Positions 1 to 8,215 of a DNA stretch of 51,687 bases are shown here, piece by piece. This DNA comes from an uncultured Oxalobacteraceae bacterium. GTDB lineage: Bacteria > Pseudomonadota > Gammaproteobacteria > Burkholderiales > Burkholderiaceae_D. The number at the start of each line of letters is the position of its first letter. The stretch's first letter is position 1. The stretch lies in the NCBI GenBank assembly GCA_903893945.1, contig CAITOF010000106.1, positions 1 to 51,687 on the forward strand, written 5' to 3'. The position numbers were made by a program, and so were the translations under genes. The notes beneath the pieces were generated by a model. The model was given only the letters and a program-made list of their open reading frames with translations. It was not told the DNA's origin and ran no database searches.

Positions 1-467
1 ATTTTCCTTTATTAACCAGGTGCCTGAAGTTTACTAGCAAACCGCCCGAAATAGACTGCGCTTTGATGGTATATCCGTGTCGTTGTGCTGCAAGCCATGA
101 GCCGTTTTGACCTGACGGGGGCACAGCAAGCCAGCCACGTGCGAGAAACGCAACAGGTGGCAACGTAATTTTAAACCAAGTGTTCTGGTAAAATGCATCT
201 TTTCATGGCTAACTGGCGCCTTATTCAGGTTATTTGGCAATAATCCGTCGAACGTCCGCGTTTCATCATCGAACTTGTGATTTTGATACTCTATTATTAT
301 TTTTTCTAATCAGCTAAGATGAATCAATCACAGACGACGTATCGATGAATGGGTTGATCCAATCTGATGGATTCGAAGCAGGCGTTCCACACGATGTTCA
401 GCCGTTTTCAATCTGGTCCGTTGTATCTGAATAACCAGATATCACTATTTTTGCACCGTTAACACCG
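1..467. other. Intergenic stretch without a supported gene
   Basis: No open frame here has a credible ribosome binding site or a recognisable product. A 68-codon minus-strand frame (34-240) begins with TTG and resembles nothing I know. The region is AT-rich around 290-320 and presumably carries the promoter of the receiver-domain gene that follows. I see no clear hairpin terminator or repeat. Confidence 0.5.
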
Positions 468-992
468 ATGATAATTTCAACGCAATCTGTTCTAGCCGCA
501 CAATCTGACCTGCCCGGTTTACCCGGCGACGAATGGGTGCAATTTCTTGACGATGACACCAGCGATTCCGACCTTGCCAACGTCAAGCCATGGAAAGTTC
601 TTGTTACCGACGATGACCAGACCGTGCACGATTCAACGGTGCTCGCCCTGACTGGCGTCACCATTCAGGGCCGACCGATCAACCTGCTGCACGCGTACTC
701 CGCAAGGGAAGGGCGAGAACAACTGGTCGCCAATCCGGAAACCTCGGTCATTCTGCTGGATGTTGTCATGGAAACGGTGGATGCCGGCTTACGCCTGGTG
801 GATTGCATACGCGGCGAATTAAACCGTCCCGACCTTCGCATTGTGATTCGGTCCGGACAGCCCGGTCATTTTAATACGTCCCATGAACCGTATCGCACAT
901 TTGTCGATGCCTTCACGATCAAATCCCAAATCACCCGGGCTGCATTGATCGACGTCCTTGAAGAAATGCTCGCGCCTCCACTGCCGGCATAA
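468..992 (+). CDS. Stand-alone response-regulator receiver domain, DUF3369-regulator type
   Basis: A 174-residue protein with one CheY-like receiver domain after an acidic tail of about 40 residues. The acidic cluster is at D48-D50, the phospho-acceptor is D98 in the LLDVVME motif, and S129 and K152 occupy the switch and lysine positions. The motifs VLVTDDD, RPINLLHAYSA and DAGLRLVDCIR match receivers that normally precede a DUF3369 domain and an HD-GYP or GGDEF output. Here the protein stops right after the receiver, so no output domain is present. It could work as a phosphate sink or a single-domain regulator, or be a remnant. No kinase gene is adjacent. It converges on the DUF349 gene with an 18-bp gap. 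The start codon lacks a strong ribosome binding site. Confidence 0.8.
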   Translation: MIISTQSVLAAQSDLPGLPGDEWVQFLDDDTSDSDLANVKPWKVLVTDDDQTVHDSTVLALTGVTIQGRPINLLHAYSAREGREQLVANPETSVILLDVVMETVDAGLRLVDCIRGELNRPDLRIVIRSGQPGHFNTSHEPYRTFVDAFTIKSQITRAALIDVLEEMLAPPLPA

Positions 993-1010
993 ACCATCGC
1001 GGTTTGCCTG

Positions 1011-3500
1011 TCAGGCATTCTGGCAATAATCATCCAGTATTCGCTGAAACCGCTCATCGAGCGGCGCAGTCAGACTTACCGGTAATGCACACAGCGTCTG
1101 GAAATGGCCCAGATAATGTTCACGGACATCACGATGCTTCATTACCGACTGCAGATCCCTGACCTGCAACTGCAAACGCTGCGGTGCCAACTCGACCGGG
1201 CTCGGCAATCCCCTTAACAGCTCCACGCGCAACAATTTCTCCTCCAGCAGGGCCATATTTGATGCCGCCGCGTTTGTATCCGGACCGCGCCTGGATTTGA
1301 ACGAGGCGAGCGCCGCATCAAAGCGTTGTGCCAATTGTCTGGCCAGATCGCCGTTCAACCATGCCGATTTGACGCCGATCAGGTCGTTCCATTCCTGTTG
1401 CCAGAAGTCGGCCTGCCGGCCTGTATCCGTCTCGTCGACCCAGGTCGTCGCGCAACAGGCCGATTCTATGCGCTGACATAGCCGGATTCTGGCCCGAAAA
1501 TTGGTGACGTCATGCTGCTTTTCAGCGTCGAGCAGCGCGTTAAACTGTTTTTCCAGAATGGCCAGTGCCGCACTGAATCGCGCTTCCAACCCCTGTTGTC
1601 GTTCCTGACCCGCTAGATTACGCCAGGTCTGTTTAGCCTGCCTGATCACTGCGAGCAACTCGGTACTTGAACTGAACCGTCCATTTTCAATACTTTCACA
1701 ACAGGCCACTTTGGCCGACTGGTTTTCCAGCTTCTGGCGCTTTTGCTGGTCGGCATGTGACTGACGTACTGCAAAGATCGCATCACAGGCCGTGCGAAAT
1801 TCGAGCCATAACGCCTGCTCCTCCCTGCGCTCCAAACTCAGGGTGGCCGCTGCCTGTTTCCACTGCTGCTGAATCTGTTTAAGCTGGTCGATTGCATGAC
1901 GGTCCGCCGGTTTGATAAGGCCAACCCGTTGTATCAATCGACGGCGCTGTTCCATGGATTGGGCCCGCAGCGCACGGAGCGGTTCGTTCAACTGTGCTAT
2001 TTTCTGGCTGAATTCGGCGTCCAGCCGGGTCTTCAGCTTGCGGTCTATCGTGCCGATCGCGCGCCACTCAGTTTTTACCCGGTCTATGCGGGTCTGGTAC
2101 GCTTTCCAGTCCGGCGTCTGACCTTCAGCACCGGCAATAAACGAATCCAAACCGGCCAGCAGCGCTGACGCCAACTGAAAATTATCAGCACGGTTTTGAG
2201 ACTGCTGCCGAAAATACGCATCAGCAACCTGGTACGCGCGGCCGCATGCTCCATCAAACCGCTCCCACTGCGCCCTCGGCGCGGCGCCGCTGGTTCGATC
2301 CAGTTCTTTCCACCGGGCTCTCAGGCCGCCGACCTGTTTCGCCATTTCGGGCGGCGCCAAACCTGCCTGCAACAGACCCGCCGCCACATTGATCATTTCT
2401 TCACGTGACACATTGCCACCCCACTTTGCCCAGTCCAGCAGACGACTTAATTCGACGCGCAAAGTTTGCAGGTGGGTTGCCAAGGCACCGGACATCCGGA
2501 CGCCAGTCTGGCGCAGCGCTTTATCAATATCCAGTGCCTGGTGCAGATTGCCATTCTCCAGAGCCGCGTCCAGTTCATTTACCAGCGCTTGCATATCAAC
2601 AGGCACAAGCCTGGCTGGATTGGACGATCCCGGTGCTGATTCCGGTTCTGGTTCTGGTTCCGATCCCGGTCCAGGTTCCGGTGCTGGTTCCGGTTCGAGC
2701 TCGGACACCGGTGCCGTAGCCGCTGCCGGCGGCATAAGGTCGGCACCTGGCAGGTATGGCGGCTGTTCCTGCACCGACCACGCTGAACGCTGTGCCTGCG
2801 CCTGAACCAGACTGTCATCGAGTTGCAGCAGCAGGTTGCGGGGCACACTCTCAATCAGCCGATCGGCATGCAGCTCGTTCACCTGCTGTTCACAGTCGGC
2901 CAGCAACCGCTGCATGTCCTGCACAGGATCAGTCGATTCGGTCAGCGAAAGCAGCGTCGATATCACCTGCATCACCTGGCGCTGCAGCTCAAGCTGCCGG
3001 TGCAGTCGATGTTCCAGCTCGGCTTTGATTGCCAGCAGAGCGGCTCCGGAATGCCCCAGACTGAGCCGCTCCTTATCCCAGGACGAAACCTGGTTGGTCA
3101 GCAGATGCGGTAATTGCAGCAACTGCTGGCCGTGTCTGAAACACGCCTCGACCGCCAGCTGCATTTTTTGTTGATAATCGAATTCGGCCAGTTTCTCCTG
3201 GGCGTATTTACTGACACGCCGGTCAACGTGGCGCATCGCCTGGTAAATCTGCTTGAGTGACTGAGGATTTTCTATATGCTTAACCGCCACAAGTCGTGCG
3301 TCGGCAAAGCCGGATTTCAGCACGAAGGCCAACGCGGCGACTTCCTGACCTGCCAGACTTTCAGCCTGAGCCAATTCGGATTGCTTGTCGGCCAGCCCGG
3401 ATTTTTCCCGAACCCGGATTTGCTGTTGTTCGGTTTGCCGTTGCAGGGCCATCGCGGGATTCGGTGCAGGTGCGCGCTTTTTAAAAATGAAATCAAACAT
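1011..3500 (-). CDS. DUF349 domain-containing protein
   Basis: A protein of about 829 residues, mostly helical and rich in Gln, Ala, Leu and Arg. The N-terminal ~100 residues look like HEAT-type helices (LKSGFADARLVAVKHIENP). Several repeats of the DUF349 type (W-K..G pattern, e.g. RIDRVKTEWRAIGTIDRK) fill roughly residues 300-800. A proline/glutamate/glycine-rich linker lies near residues 260-297. Large DUF349 proteins are common in betaproteobacteria and have no settled function. I chose the start MFDFIFKK at 3500 because family members begin this way; a longer frame starts at 3542 but adds an unlikely leader. No neighbour suggests a role. Confidence 0.85.
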   Translation of the reverse strand: MFDFIFKKRAPAPNPAMALQRQTEQQQIRVREKSGLADKQSELAQAESLAGQEVAALAFVLKSGFADARLVAVKHIENPQSLKQIYQAMRHVDRRVSKYAQEKLAEFDYQQKMQLAVEACFRHGQQLLQLPHLLTNQVSSWDKERLSLGHSGAALLAIKAELEHRLHRQLELQRQVMQVISTLLSLTESTDPVQDMQRLLADCEQQVNELHADRLIESVPRNLLLQLDDSLVQAQAQRSAWSVQEQPPYLPGADLMPPAAATAPVSELEPEPAPEPGPGSEPEPEPESAPGSSNPARLVPVDMQALVNELDAALENGNLHQALDIDKALRQTGVRMSGALATHLQTLRVELSRLLDWAKWGGNVSREEMINVAAGLLQAGLAPPEMAKQVGGLRARWKELDRTSGAAPRAQWERFDGACGRAYQVADAYFRQQSQNRADNFQLASALLAGLDSFIAGAEGQTPDWKAYQTRIDRVKTEWRAIGTIDRKLKTRLDAEFSQKIAQLNEPLRALRAQSMEQRRRLIQRVGLIKPADRHAIDQLKQIQQQWKQAAATLSLERREEQALWLEFRTACDAIFAVRQSHADQQKRQKLENQSAKVACCESIENGRFSSSTELLAVIRQAKQTWRNLAGQERQQGLEARFSAALAILEKQFNALLDAEKQHDVTNFRARIRLCQRIESACCATTWVDETDTGRQADFWQQEWNDLIGVKSAWLNGDLARQLAQRFDAALASFKSRRGPDTNAAASNMALLEEKLLRVELLRGLPSPVELAPQRLQLQVRDLQSVMKHRDVREHYLGHFQTLCALPVSLTAPLDERFQRILDDYCQNA

Positions 3501-3629
3501 GGGAGGTACAGTGAAGTTGACGAAGACCCAGCATGATAGCAAGCCTGACGATGCCTGTTGTAAATATTAATAAAATTGCCGTATAAGAACTGGACAGTCA
3601 ATTTTCACCTGAATACAATAGCAGTTCAC

Positions 3630-3706
3630 GCGGCTGTAGCTCAGCTGGATAGAGTACTTGGCTTCGAACCAAGTGGTCGTGGGTTCGAATCCTGCCAGCC
3701 GCGCCA
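3630..3706 (+). tRNA. tRNA-Arg (anticodon UCG)
   Basis: The cloverleaf can be read directly. The acceptor stem GCGGCTG (3630-3636) pairs fully with CAGCCGC (3696-3702), followed by discriminator G and an encoded CCA (3704-3706). The D arm starts with GCTC, the anticodon stem is CTTGG/CCAAG, and the loop CTTCGAA holds anticodon TCG at 3664-3666. The T loop is TTCGAAT. It reads the CGA arginine codon. The CCA is encoded in the genome. Confidence 0.96.
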
Positions 3707-3825
3707 GACTTCTTCTTCAATGTTGACTTCGCCCCGCCCAGAATCTCTCGACGCCGCGCACGCACCATAGGGATGGGGATCCGATTGAACATTCAACCCT
3801 GCGGAAATAATCCGCCCGGATTACT

Positions 3826-4293
3826 ATGGCGACCATGCGACTCCTTAAAGCCCGACTATTACTGCTGCTGCCGTTAATCGCCCTCTGCCTGCTGGATGAA
3901 TCGGCATCGCACGCCGAATTAGGTGGCGCGGTTTCAGCCGACGCTCTCCAGATCCAGGAGAAATTTCCGGCAGACTCCAGCGGACAGCGACTCTACGTTT
4001 TTCAGATCAAGTTGCCAACCGGTACGCAAATCAGGGAATTTGCCAACGGCGAGCATGTCGTCGTGGGCGTGAGCTGGCAGGGACCGACGTTGCCCAATTT
4101 AAAACAGTTGCTGGGACCCTACTTTGACACGTTTGCCAAGCGTCCGCCAACCAAAGAAACGAACCATCACAGCGCGGAATTTTTTTCCGACGAGCTGGTC
4201 GTTCAGTCCCATGGGCAACTGCACAGTTTTTCAGGCCGCGCCTACCTCCCGCAACGCTTACCAGCCGGAATTACTGCTGACCAGATCAATTAA
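3826..4293 (+). CDS. DUF2844 domain-containing secreted protein
   Basis: A 155-residue protein with a cleavable-looking signal peptide (KARLLLLLPLIALCLL then a polar region ending SHA). The mature part carries the DUF2844 pattern: PTGTQIREFAN, then VVGVSWQGPTLPNLKQLLG, then PYFDTF. Translation may start at the ATG at 3835 (MRLLKARLL), which gives a cleaner signal peptide. DUF2844 genes of Burkholderiales often sit beside a DUF3443 gene (family knowledge); none is present here. Function unknown; an exported role is inferred from the signal peptide. Confidence 0.85.
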   Translation: MATMRLLKARLLLLLPLIALCLLDESASHAELGGAVSADALQIQEKFPADSSGQRLYVFQIKLPTGTQIREFANGEHVVVGVSWQGPTLPNLKQLLGPYFDTFAKRPPTKETNHHSAEFFSDELVVQSHGQLHSFSGRAYLPQRLPAGITADQIN

Positions 4294-4666
4294 AACTGGT
4301 TGCAGGCCCGACTATGTGCTACTTGTTGGCGGCACAAAACGTACTCAAACGAAAGATATCAGGCGCACCCCAAAACCAGAACATGAGCTGTCTTATCCGA
4401 CATACGCATAAAAAATTGTTAAAAAATAAATTAACTAAAATTCTCCGTGCATCCTGCCTGAATTTGTGATTTAATCGCCCCTCTCAAAACCTGTTCGGAC
4501 TGGACCCATTTAACCTGTCCGACTACCTGTAAAAAAGGTAGCGCCGGGCATGTCCTGTACAACATTGTTCTGCAACAAAATTGCAGTGGCAAAAACGGTT
4601 TAAATTTGTCGATATTGATGTTCAAACCTGATTTCGTCAACGATTAACCCTATAGGAAAGCGAATT
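4294..4666. other. Intergenic stretch, probable promoter region of the DUF2867 gene
   Basis: There is no credible coding frame. An AT-rich block lies at 4408-4440. A short inverted repeat (CTACCT/AGGTAG) around 4523-4541 could form a weak hairpin. The ribosome binding site of the next gene (AGGA at about 4653) is the only clear signal. Confidence 0.45.
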
Positions 4667-5194
4667 ATGGTCAAAATGGTTCCTGTCCCTAAACATAGTC
4701 AAATCAGCCAGCACCTGATGAATGCGGATTTCCATGATGCCTTCCAATTCAATCTCGCGTGCGGAAAGCGCACGGCACTGGAAATTTACCTGGATGTGAT
4801 CGCCAAGACACCTTGCTGGATCAGTTTTCTGATGGCCCTGCGCAACCGCGCTGCACCCATGTTCGGCATCAAGGATCTGGGATCGATCGATAATATCAAT
4901 CCCAGCAGACCGTCCCATGAATACCAGGTGGGCGACAGGGTTGGCATCTTCACCATACACTCAATGACAGACAATGAAGTCATTCTGATGGACTCTGACC
5001 AGCACCTGGATGCGAAAATTTCTGTTTGCAAATCGTCGCTGGACGCTGACAATGCCGTCACGGTCTCGACTGTCGTGCATGTGCACAACCTGCTGGGTCG
5101 GGTCTACATGTTCTTCGTTGTCCCGTTCCACAAACGCATCGTTCCTTCGATGCTGCTGAATTCGGACATGATGCCGCAGCAAAAGGCGGCCTGA
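4667..5194 (+). CDS. DUF2867 domain-containing protein
   Basis: A 175-residue soluble protein. The pattern matches DUF2867: an N-terminal region around ADFHDAF, the WISFLMALRNR segment, FGIKDLG, YQVGDRVGIF, then a beta-rich half with EVILMDSDQHLDAKISV and a C-terminal VPFHKRIVPSML block. No catalytic residues are known to me for this family. The start is supported by AGGA about nine bases upstream of ATG. It faces the aminotransferase gene, with a hairpin terminator in between. Function unknown. Confidence 0.82.
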   Translation: MVKMVPVPKHSQISQHLMNADFHDAFQFNLACGKRTALEIYLDVIAKTPCWISFLMALRNRAAPMFGIKDLGSIDNINPSRPSHEYQVGDRVGIFTIHSMTDNEVILMDSDQHLDAKISVCKSSLDADNAVTVSTVVHVHNLLGRVYMFFVVPFHKRIVPSMLLNSDMMPQQKAA

Positions 5195-5206
5195 GATCCG
5201 ACCCGG

Positions 5207-5237
5207 TCAAAAATAATTCCGTCTGCAGACGGGATTA
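5207..5237 (-). terminator. Rho-independent terminator after the aminotransferase gene
   Basis: A ten-pair stem (TAATTCCGTC/GACGGGATTA, with one T-G pair) closes a TGCA loop at 5214-5237. Read on the minus strand it is followed by TTTTT after one A, which suits termination of the leftward amino-acid operon. Confidence 0.7.
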
Positions 5238-5261
5238 TCGGACCACTGAACTCGCTCCGGA

Positions 5262-6455
5262 TTACAGCTTGTCTGCGATCAGCTTGCCCAGTTTCGCGAT
5301 ACCTTCATAAATACGTTCGCGTGACACCGTGACGAAACTCAGGCGCAGCGTGTTTTTTCTGGCATGCCCCGCATAGAACGGCACGCCGGGAACAAACGCC
5401 ACATTGTGGGCAATCGACTCGTCAGACAACTGCACACTGTCGATATGCTCTGGCAACGTAACCCAGATAAACATGCCGCCATCGGGTCGGGTCCAGCTCA
5501 CCCCATCAGGGAAAAACTTGCTTAATGCATCGAGCATAATGTCGCATTGCCCGGCATAGAATGAACGTATTGTCGGAATATGCTCGTCCAGAAAACCGTC
5601 TTTAATGACTTCATGGACAACCATCTGCGTCAACTGCGATGTATGCAGATCGGTTGCCTGCTTCGCCAGTTCCAGCTTGCGCGCAACCGGGCGCGGGGCA
5701 ACGACATAACCGAGCCGAATTCCTGGCGTAAGTACCTTGGAAAAGGATCCCATGTAAATGACCCCGTCCGGGTTCATGTTAAGCATTCGGGGCAACGGTT
5801 CACCGCGATAACACAAGGCACCATACGGATCATCTTCCAGCAGCGGGATATGCATGCGCGCGCAGGTCTCAACCAGTTCGATCCGGCGATCAAGTGACAA
5901 TGTCCTGCCGGTCGGATTCTGAAAATTGGGCAGACAGTACAATAATCGTGCGTCGCCACCATGTTGCGCAACACTCGACGGCAGCAAGCCGTTATCATCC
6001 GTGTCGACACTGACAAAATCAGGACGATAAACAGAAAATGCCTGCAATGCCCCAAGATAACTGGGCGACTCCACCAGGGCTTTGCTACCTTCATCCAGGA
6101 GTACTTTACCCAACAGGTCCAGACCCTGCTGCGAACCCGACACCATCAGAACCTGGTCAGGTGCTATCGTCGATCCGCCTTTCGACAGTGAATCGGCAAC
6201 ATACTCGCGCAAAGGCGGAAAACCGTCTGTCGGGCCGTACTGCAAAGCGGTTTTCCCGGAGGTGGCCAATACCCGGTCAAAGGCAGCGCGCATGCGTTCG
6301 ACCGGAAATGTCGCCGGGGAAGGCAATCCGCCGGCAAAGGAAATCACGTCAGGACGCTGGGTCACTTTCAGGATTTCGCGGATCATGGAGCCTTGCAGCT
6401 GTTTGGCCCGCTCTGAAAATTCCCATTCTATCGGGCTCAGATTCTCAAGTTTCAT
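5262..6455 (-). CDS. PLP-dependent aminotransferase, class I/II (2-aminoadipate-transaminase type)
   Basis: A 397-residue fold-type I aminotransferase lacking a DNA-binding domain. The Schiff-base lysine is K240 in GSFSKVLTPGIRLG. The PLP pocket has NFQNPTGR (178-184) and LLEDDPYGALCY (205-216), and the N-terminal SFAGGLPSP motif is typical of the LysN/2-aminoadipate and aromatic aminotransferase group. The ribosome binding site is AAGGAAAT before ATG. It lies last in a leftward cluster after the threonine-dehydratase-like and RidA genes (66-bp gap), divergent from a MocR regulator. Substrate cannot be told from sequence; an amino acid to 2-oxo acid transfer is expected. Confidence 0.88.
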   Translation of the reverse strand: MKLENLSPIEWEFSERAKQLQGSMIREILKVTQRPDVISFAGGLPSPATFPVERMRAAFDRVLATSGKTALQYGPTDGFPPLREYVADSLSKGGSTIAPDQVLMVSGSQQGLDLLGKVLLDEGSKALVESPSYLGALQAFSVYRPDFVSVDTDDNGLLPSSVAQHGGDARLLYCLPNFQNPTGRTLSLDRRIELVETCARMHIPLLEDDPYGALCYRGEPLPRMLNMNPDGVIYMGSFSKVLTPGIRLGYVVAPRPVARKLELAKQATDLHTSQLTQMVVHEVIKDGFLDEHIPTIRSFYAGQCDIMLDALSKFFPDGVSWTRPDGGMFIWVTLPEHIDSVQLSDESIAHNVAFVPGVPFYAGHARKNTLRLSFVTVSRERIYEGIAKLGKLIADKL

Positions 6456-6521
6456 GGTGCATTTCCTTGGACAAAAATTGACGGGGTGCCAGGCAAATTC
6501 AGGGTGGCCATCGCGCCGGTG

Positions 6522-6983
6522 TTACGGGTTCAGTTCGGCGATAAGTTCAATTTCGACGCACGACCCCATCGGAATCTGTGCCACGCCAAACGCAGAACGG
6601 GCATGTTTGCCCTGTTCGCCAAATACCTCGGCAATCAGCTCGGAGGCGCCGTTCGTGACCAGATGCTGTTCGGTGTATTCCGGCGTCGAATTAACCAGAC
6701 TCATCAGTTTGACGATCCGTTTGACACGATTCAGGTCGCCACCACACGCCGCCTGCAATGTTGCCATTAAATCTATGGCGACCGATCGGGCTGCCAGCCT
6801 GCCTTCATCGGTACCCATAGTTTTGCCGAGCTGGCCGACCCAGGCCTTGCCATCCTTTTTTGCCACATGGCCGGAAATGAATACCGTATTGCCGGTTTGC
6901 ACATACATCACGTACGCCGCGACAGGCGCCGCTACCGCGGGTAACTGGATATGTAGTGCAGACAGTTTTTCGTAATATGACAT
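6522..6983 (-). CDS. RidA family protein (enamine/imine deaminase)
   Basis: A 153-residue member of the YjgF/YER057c/UK114 family. The start LPAVAAPVAAYVMYVQTGN, the strand VFISGHVAKKDG and the C-terminal RSAFGVAQIPMGSCVEIE are diagnostic; the arginine in the last block is the carboxylate-binding residue of active RidA proteins. RidA hydrolyses reactive enamines/imines made by PLP dehydratases and so protects other PLP enzymes. Its position between a dehydratase and an aminotransferase fits that role. I prefer the start at 6983 (MSYYEKL, GGGA upstream); an in-frame ATG at 6995 adds four residues. Confidence 0.9.
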   Translation of the reverse strand: MSYYEKLSALHIQLPAVAAPVAAYVMYVQTGNTVFISGHVAKKDGKAWVGQLGKTMGTDEGRLAARSVAIDLMATLQAACGGDLNRVKRIVKLMSLVNSTPEYTEQHLVTNGASELIAEVFGEQGKHARSAFGVAQIPMGSCVEIELIAELNP

Positions 6984-7072
6984 GGTGTATCCCATTGAAT
7001 GAAGATTAAAATTGAGCCCTCTATTGTACGTCGCGACGCAATCAATTCATACCCCGGCACAATTGCCGTTTA

Positions 7073-8074
7073 TCAGGCCGCAGCGACTATTTCGCTGTCG
7101 ACGTTATTCCAGGTGCCGATAATGCGGGCAAACTGCGTGGCATCGACATTGCCGCCGCACAGGGGCACACCGACTTTCAGTCCTTTCAAACTTGATTTCA
7201 CCTGCACGGCAGCCGCCAGTGCCGCTGCCCCGGCGCCCTCAGCGACATTATGGGTCGCCACAAACAGCAATTTCATCGCCGCAGCGACATCCGCATCGGT
7301 CACCGCCAACACGCTATCCACCATGGAGAGAATAATGGCCAGCGACACATCGTCCGGCGTGCGACAGGCCAACCCGTCAGCAACCCGGGTCGAGACCGGC
7401 ATTTCAATTTTGTAACCTGCCTCAAATGACTTTTTATAAGCCAGCGCATGGGCAGACACCACACCGACTATTCTGACGTTCAACCCCAGAGCGCGCTTTA
7501 CTGCTGCGGCAGCACAAATGCCTGACCCCTGTCCTATCGGCACAAACACCACATCCAGATCGGGTTGCGCAGCAAACAGTTCCAGCCAGTAACTTGCCAC
7601 GCCGGCCAATAAATCGGGGTGCATGGAAGGAATCATGTGCCAATCGTTCTTTTGTGCAAGTTGTAAGGCGTATTCGCGGCTATCCTGAAATTCTCTGCCA
7701 TATTCAATTAAATCAACGCCCAAGGCACACATGGCATGATTTTTTTCCACACCATTGCCTTGCGGAACCACAATGTGCGCCGTCTTCCCGTGACGCTGCG
7801 CGGCAAATCCGACCGATAAGCCGTGGTTGCCGCGCGTCGCAGAGACCACATGCTGAATGTCAGGCGCCCGCTGCGCAAGGTTATGCAGGTAGACCAGGCC
7901 ACCCCGCACCTTGAACGCACCCGTCGGGGTGTGATTTTCATGCTTGACCCATACCTCGCAACCGAGCGCATCGTTAATCAGGGGCCAGGAATATTGCGGT
8001 GTGGCAGACATGGTCTGATAAACAATCTCGGCGGCCGATGTAAGCTGTTCTATGCTGGGAAGACAAAACGACAT
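7073..8074 (-). CDS. Threonine/serine dehydratase-like PLP enzyme (fold type II)
   Basis: A 333-residue fold-type II enzyme. The PLP lysine is K55 in HTPTGAFKVRG, the cofactor phosphate loop is PIGQGSGICAAA, and SATRGNHG binds the substrate carboxylate. There is no C-terminal ACT regulatory domain, so it resembles catabolic dehydratases, including those annotated as threonine dehydratase or hydroxyectoine-type EutB. Expected reaction: beta-elimination of a hydroxy-amino acid to a 2-oxo acid and ammonia, with an enamine by-product for the adjacent RidA. It is the first gene of the leftward cluster and is divergent from the MocR regulator. The exact substrate is open. Confidence 0.85.
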   Translation of the reverse strand: MSFCLPSIEQLTSAAEIVYQTMSATPQYSWPLINDALGCEVWVKHENHTPTGAFKVRGGLVYLHNLAQRAPDIQHVVSATRGNHGLSVGFAAQRHGKTAHIVVPQGNGVEKNHAMCALGVDLIEYGREFQDSREYALQLAQKNDWHMIPSMHPDLLAGVASYWLELFAAQPDLDVVFVPIGQGSGICAAAAVKRALGLNVRIVGVVSAHALAYKKSFEAGYKIEMPVSTRVADGLACRTPDDVSLAIILSMVDSVLAVTDADVAAAMKLLFVATHNVAEGAGAAALAAAVQVKSSLKGLKVGVPLCGGNVDATQFARIIGTWNNVDSEIVAAA

Positions 8075-8215
8075 GGTGGTCCCTTTCCGGGTTGGTTCAA
8101 ATTCAGGTTTGACGCTATACTAACGGACATTACCAATACAGTACCTGTACACTTATGCATTTAATTTCCATACTGTTACGGTAACCTGAACGATACAGTT
8201 AAGGTTGAAAACACC
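8075..8215. promoter_or_regulatory. Divergent control region with candidate MocR operator elements
   Basis: This 141-bp gap lies between the dehydratase gene and the MocR gene. It contains a 13-bp palindrome TACAGTACCTGTA (8137-8149), an 11-bp palindrome GTTACGGTAAC (8175-8185), and two direct copies of ATACAGT (8136-8142 and 8193-8199) with an inverted-sense ATACTGT at 8170-8176. MocR regulators usually bind repeated elements in such divergent regions. That these are the operator is inference. Confidence 0.55.

Noticed and set aside
34..240. 68-codon minus-strand frame at the left edge
   Set aside because: TTG start, no ribosome binding site and no similarity to any family I know.
2389..2805. 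Ser/Gly-rich plus-strand frame opposite the DUF349 linker
   Set aside because: Its Gly-Ser repeats are the complement of the Pro-Glu-Gly coding repeat; not an independent gene.
3630..3706. tRNA-Arg as an integration site of a genomic island
   Set aside because: No integrase gene and no repeated tRNA 3' end occur nearby; the broken integrase is almost 40 kb away.
6082..6975. A 297-codon plus-strand frame across the aminotransferase and RidA genes
   Set aside because: It spans two well-supported minus-strand genes and their gap, is rich in Ser/Arg/Pro/Cys and has no family resemblance.
8137..8149. LexA box upstream of the MocR gene
   Set aside because: The half-sites are in the order ACAG-N3-CTGT, the opposite of the CTGT-N8-ACAG LexA arrangement.
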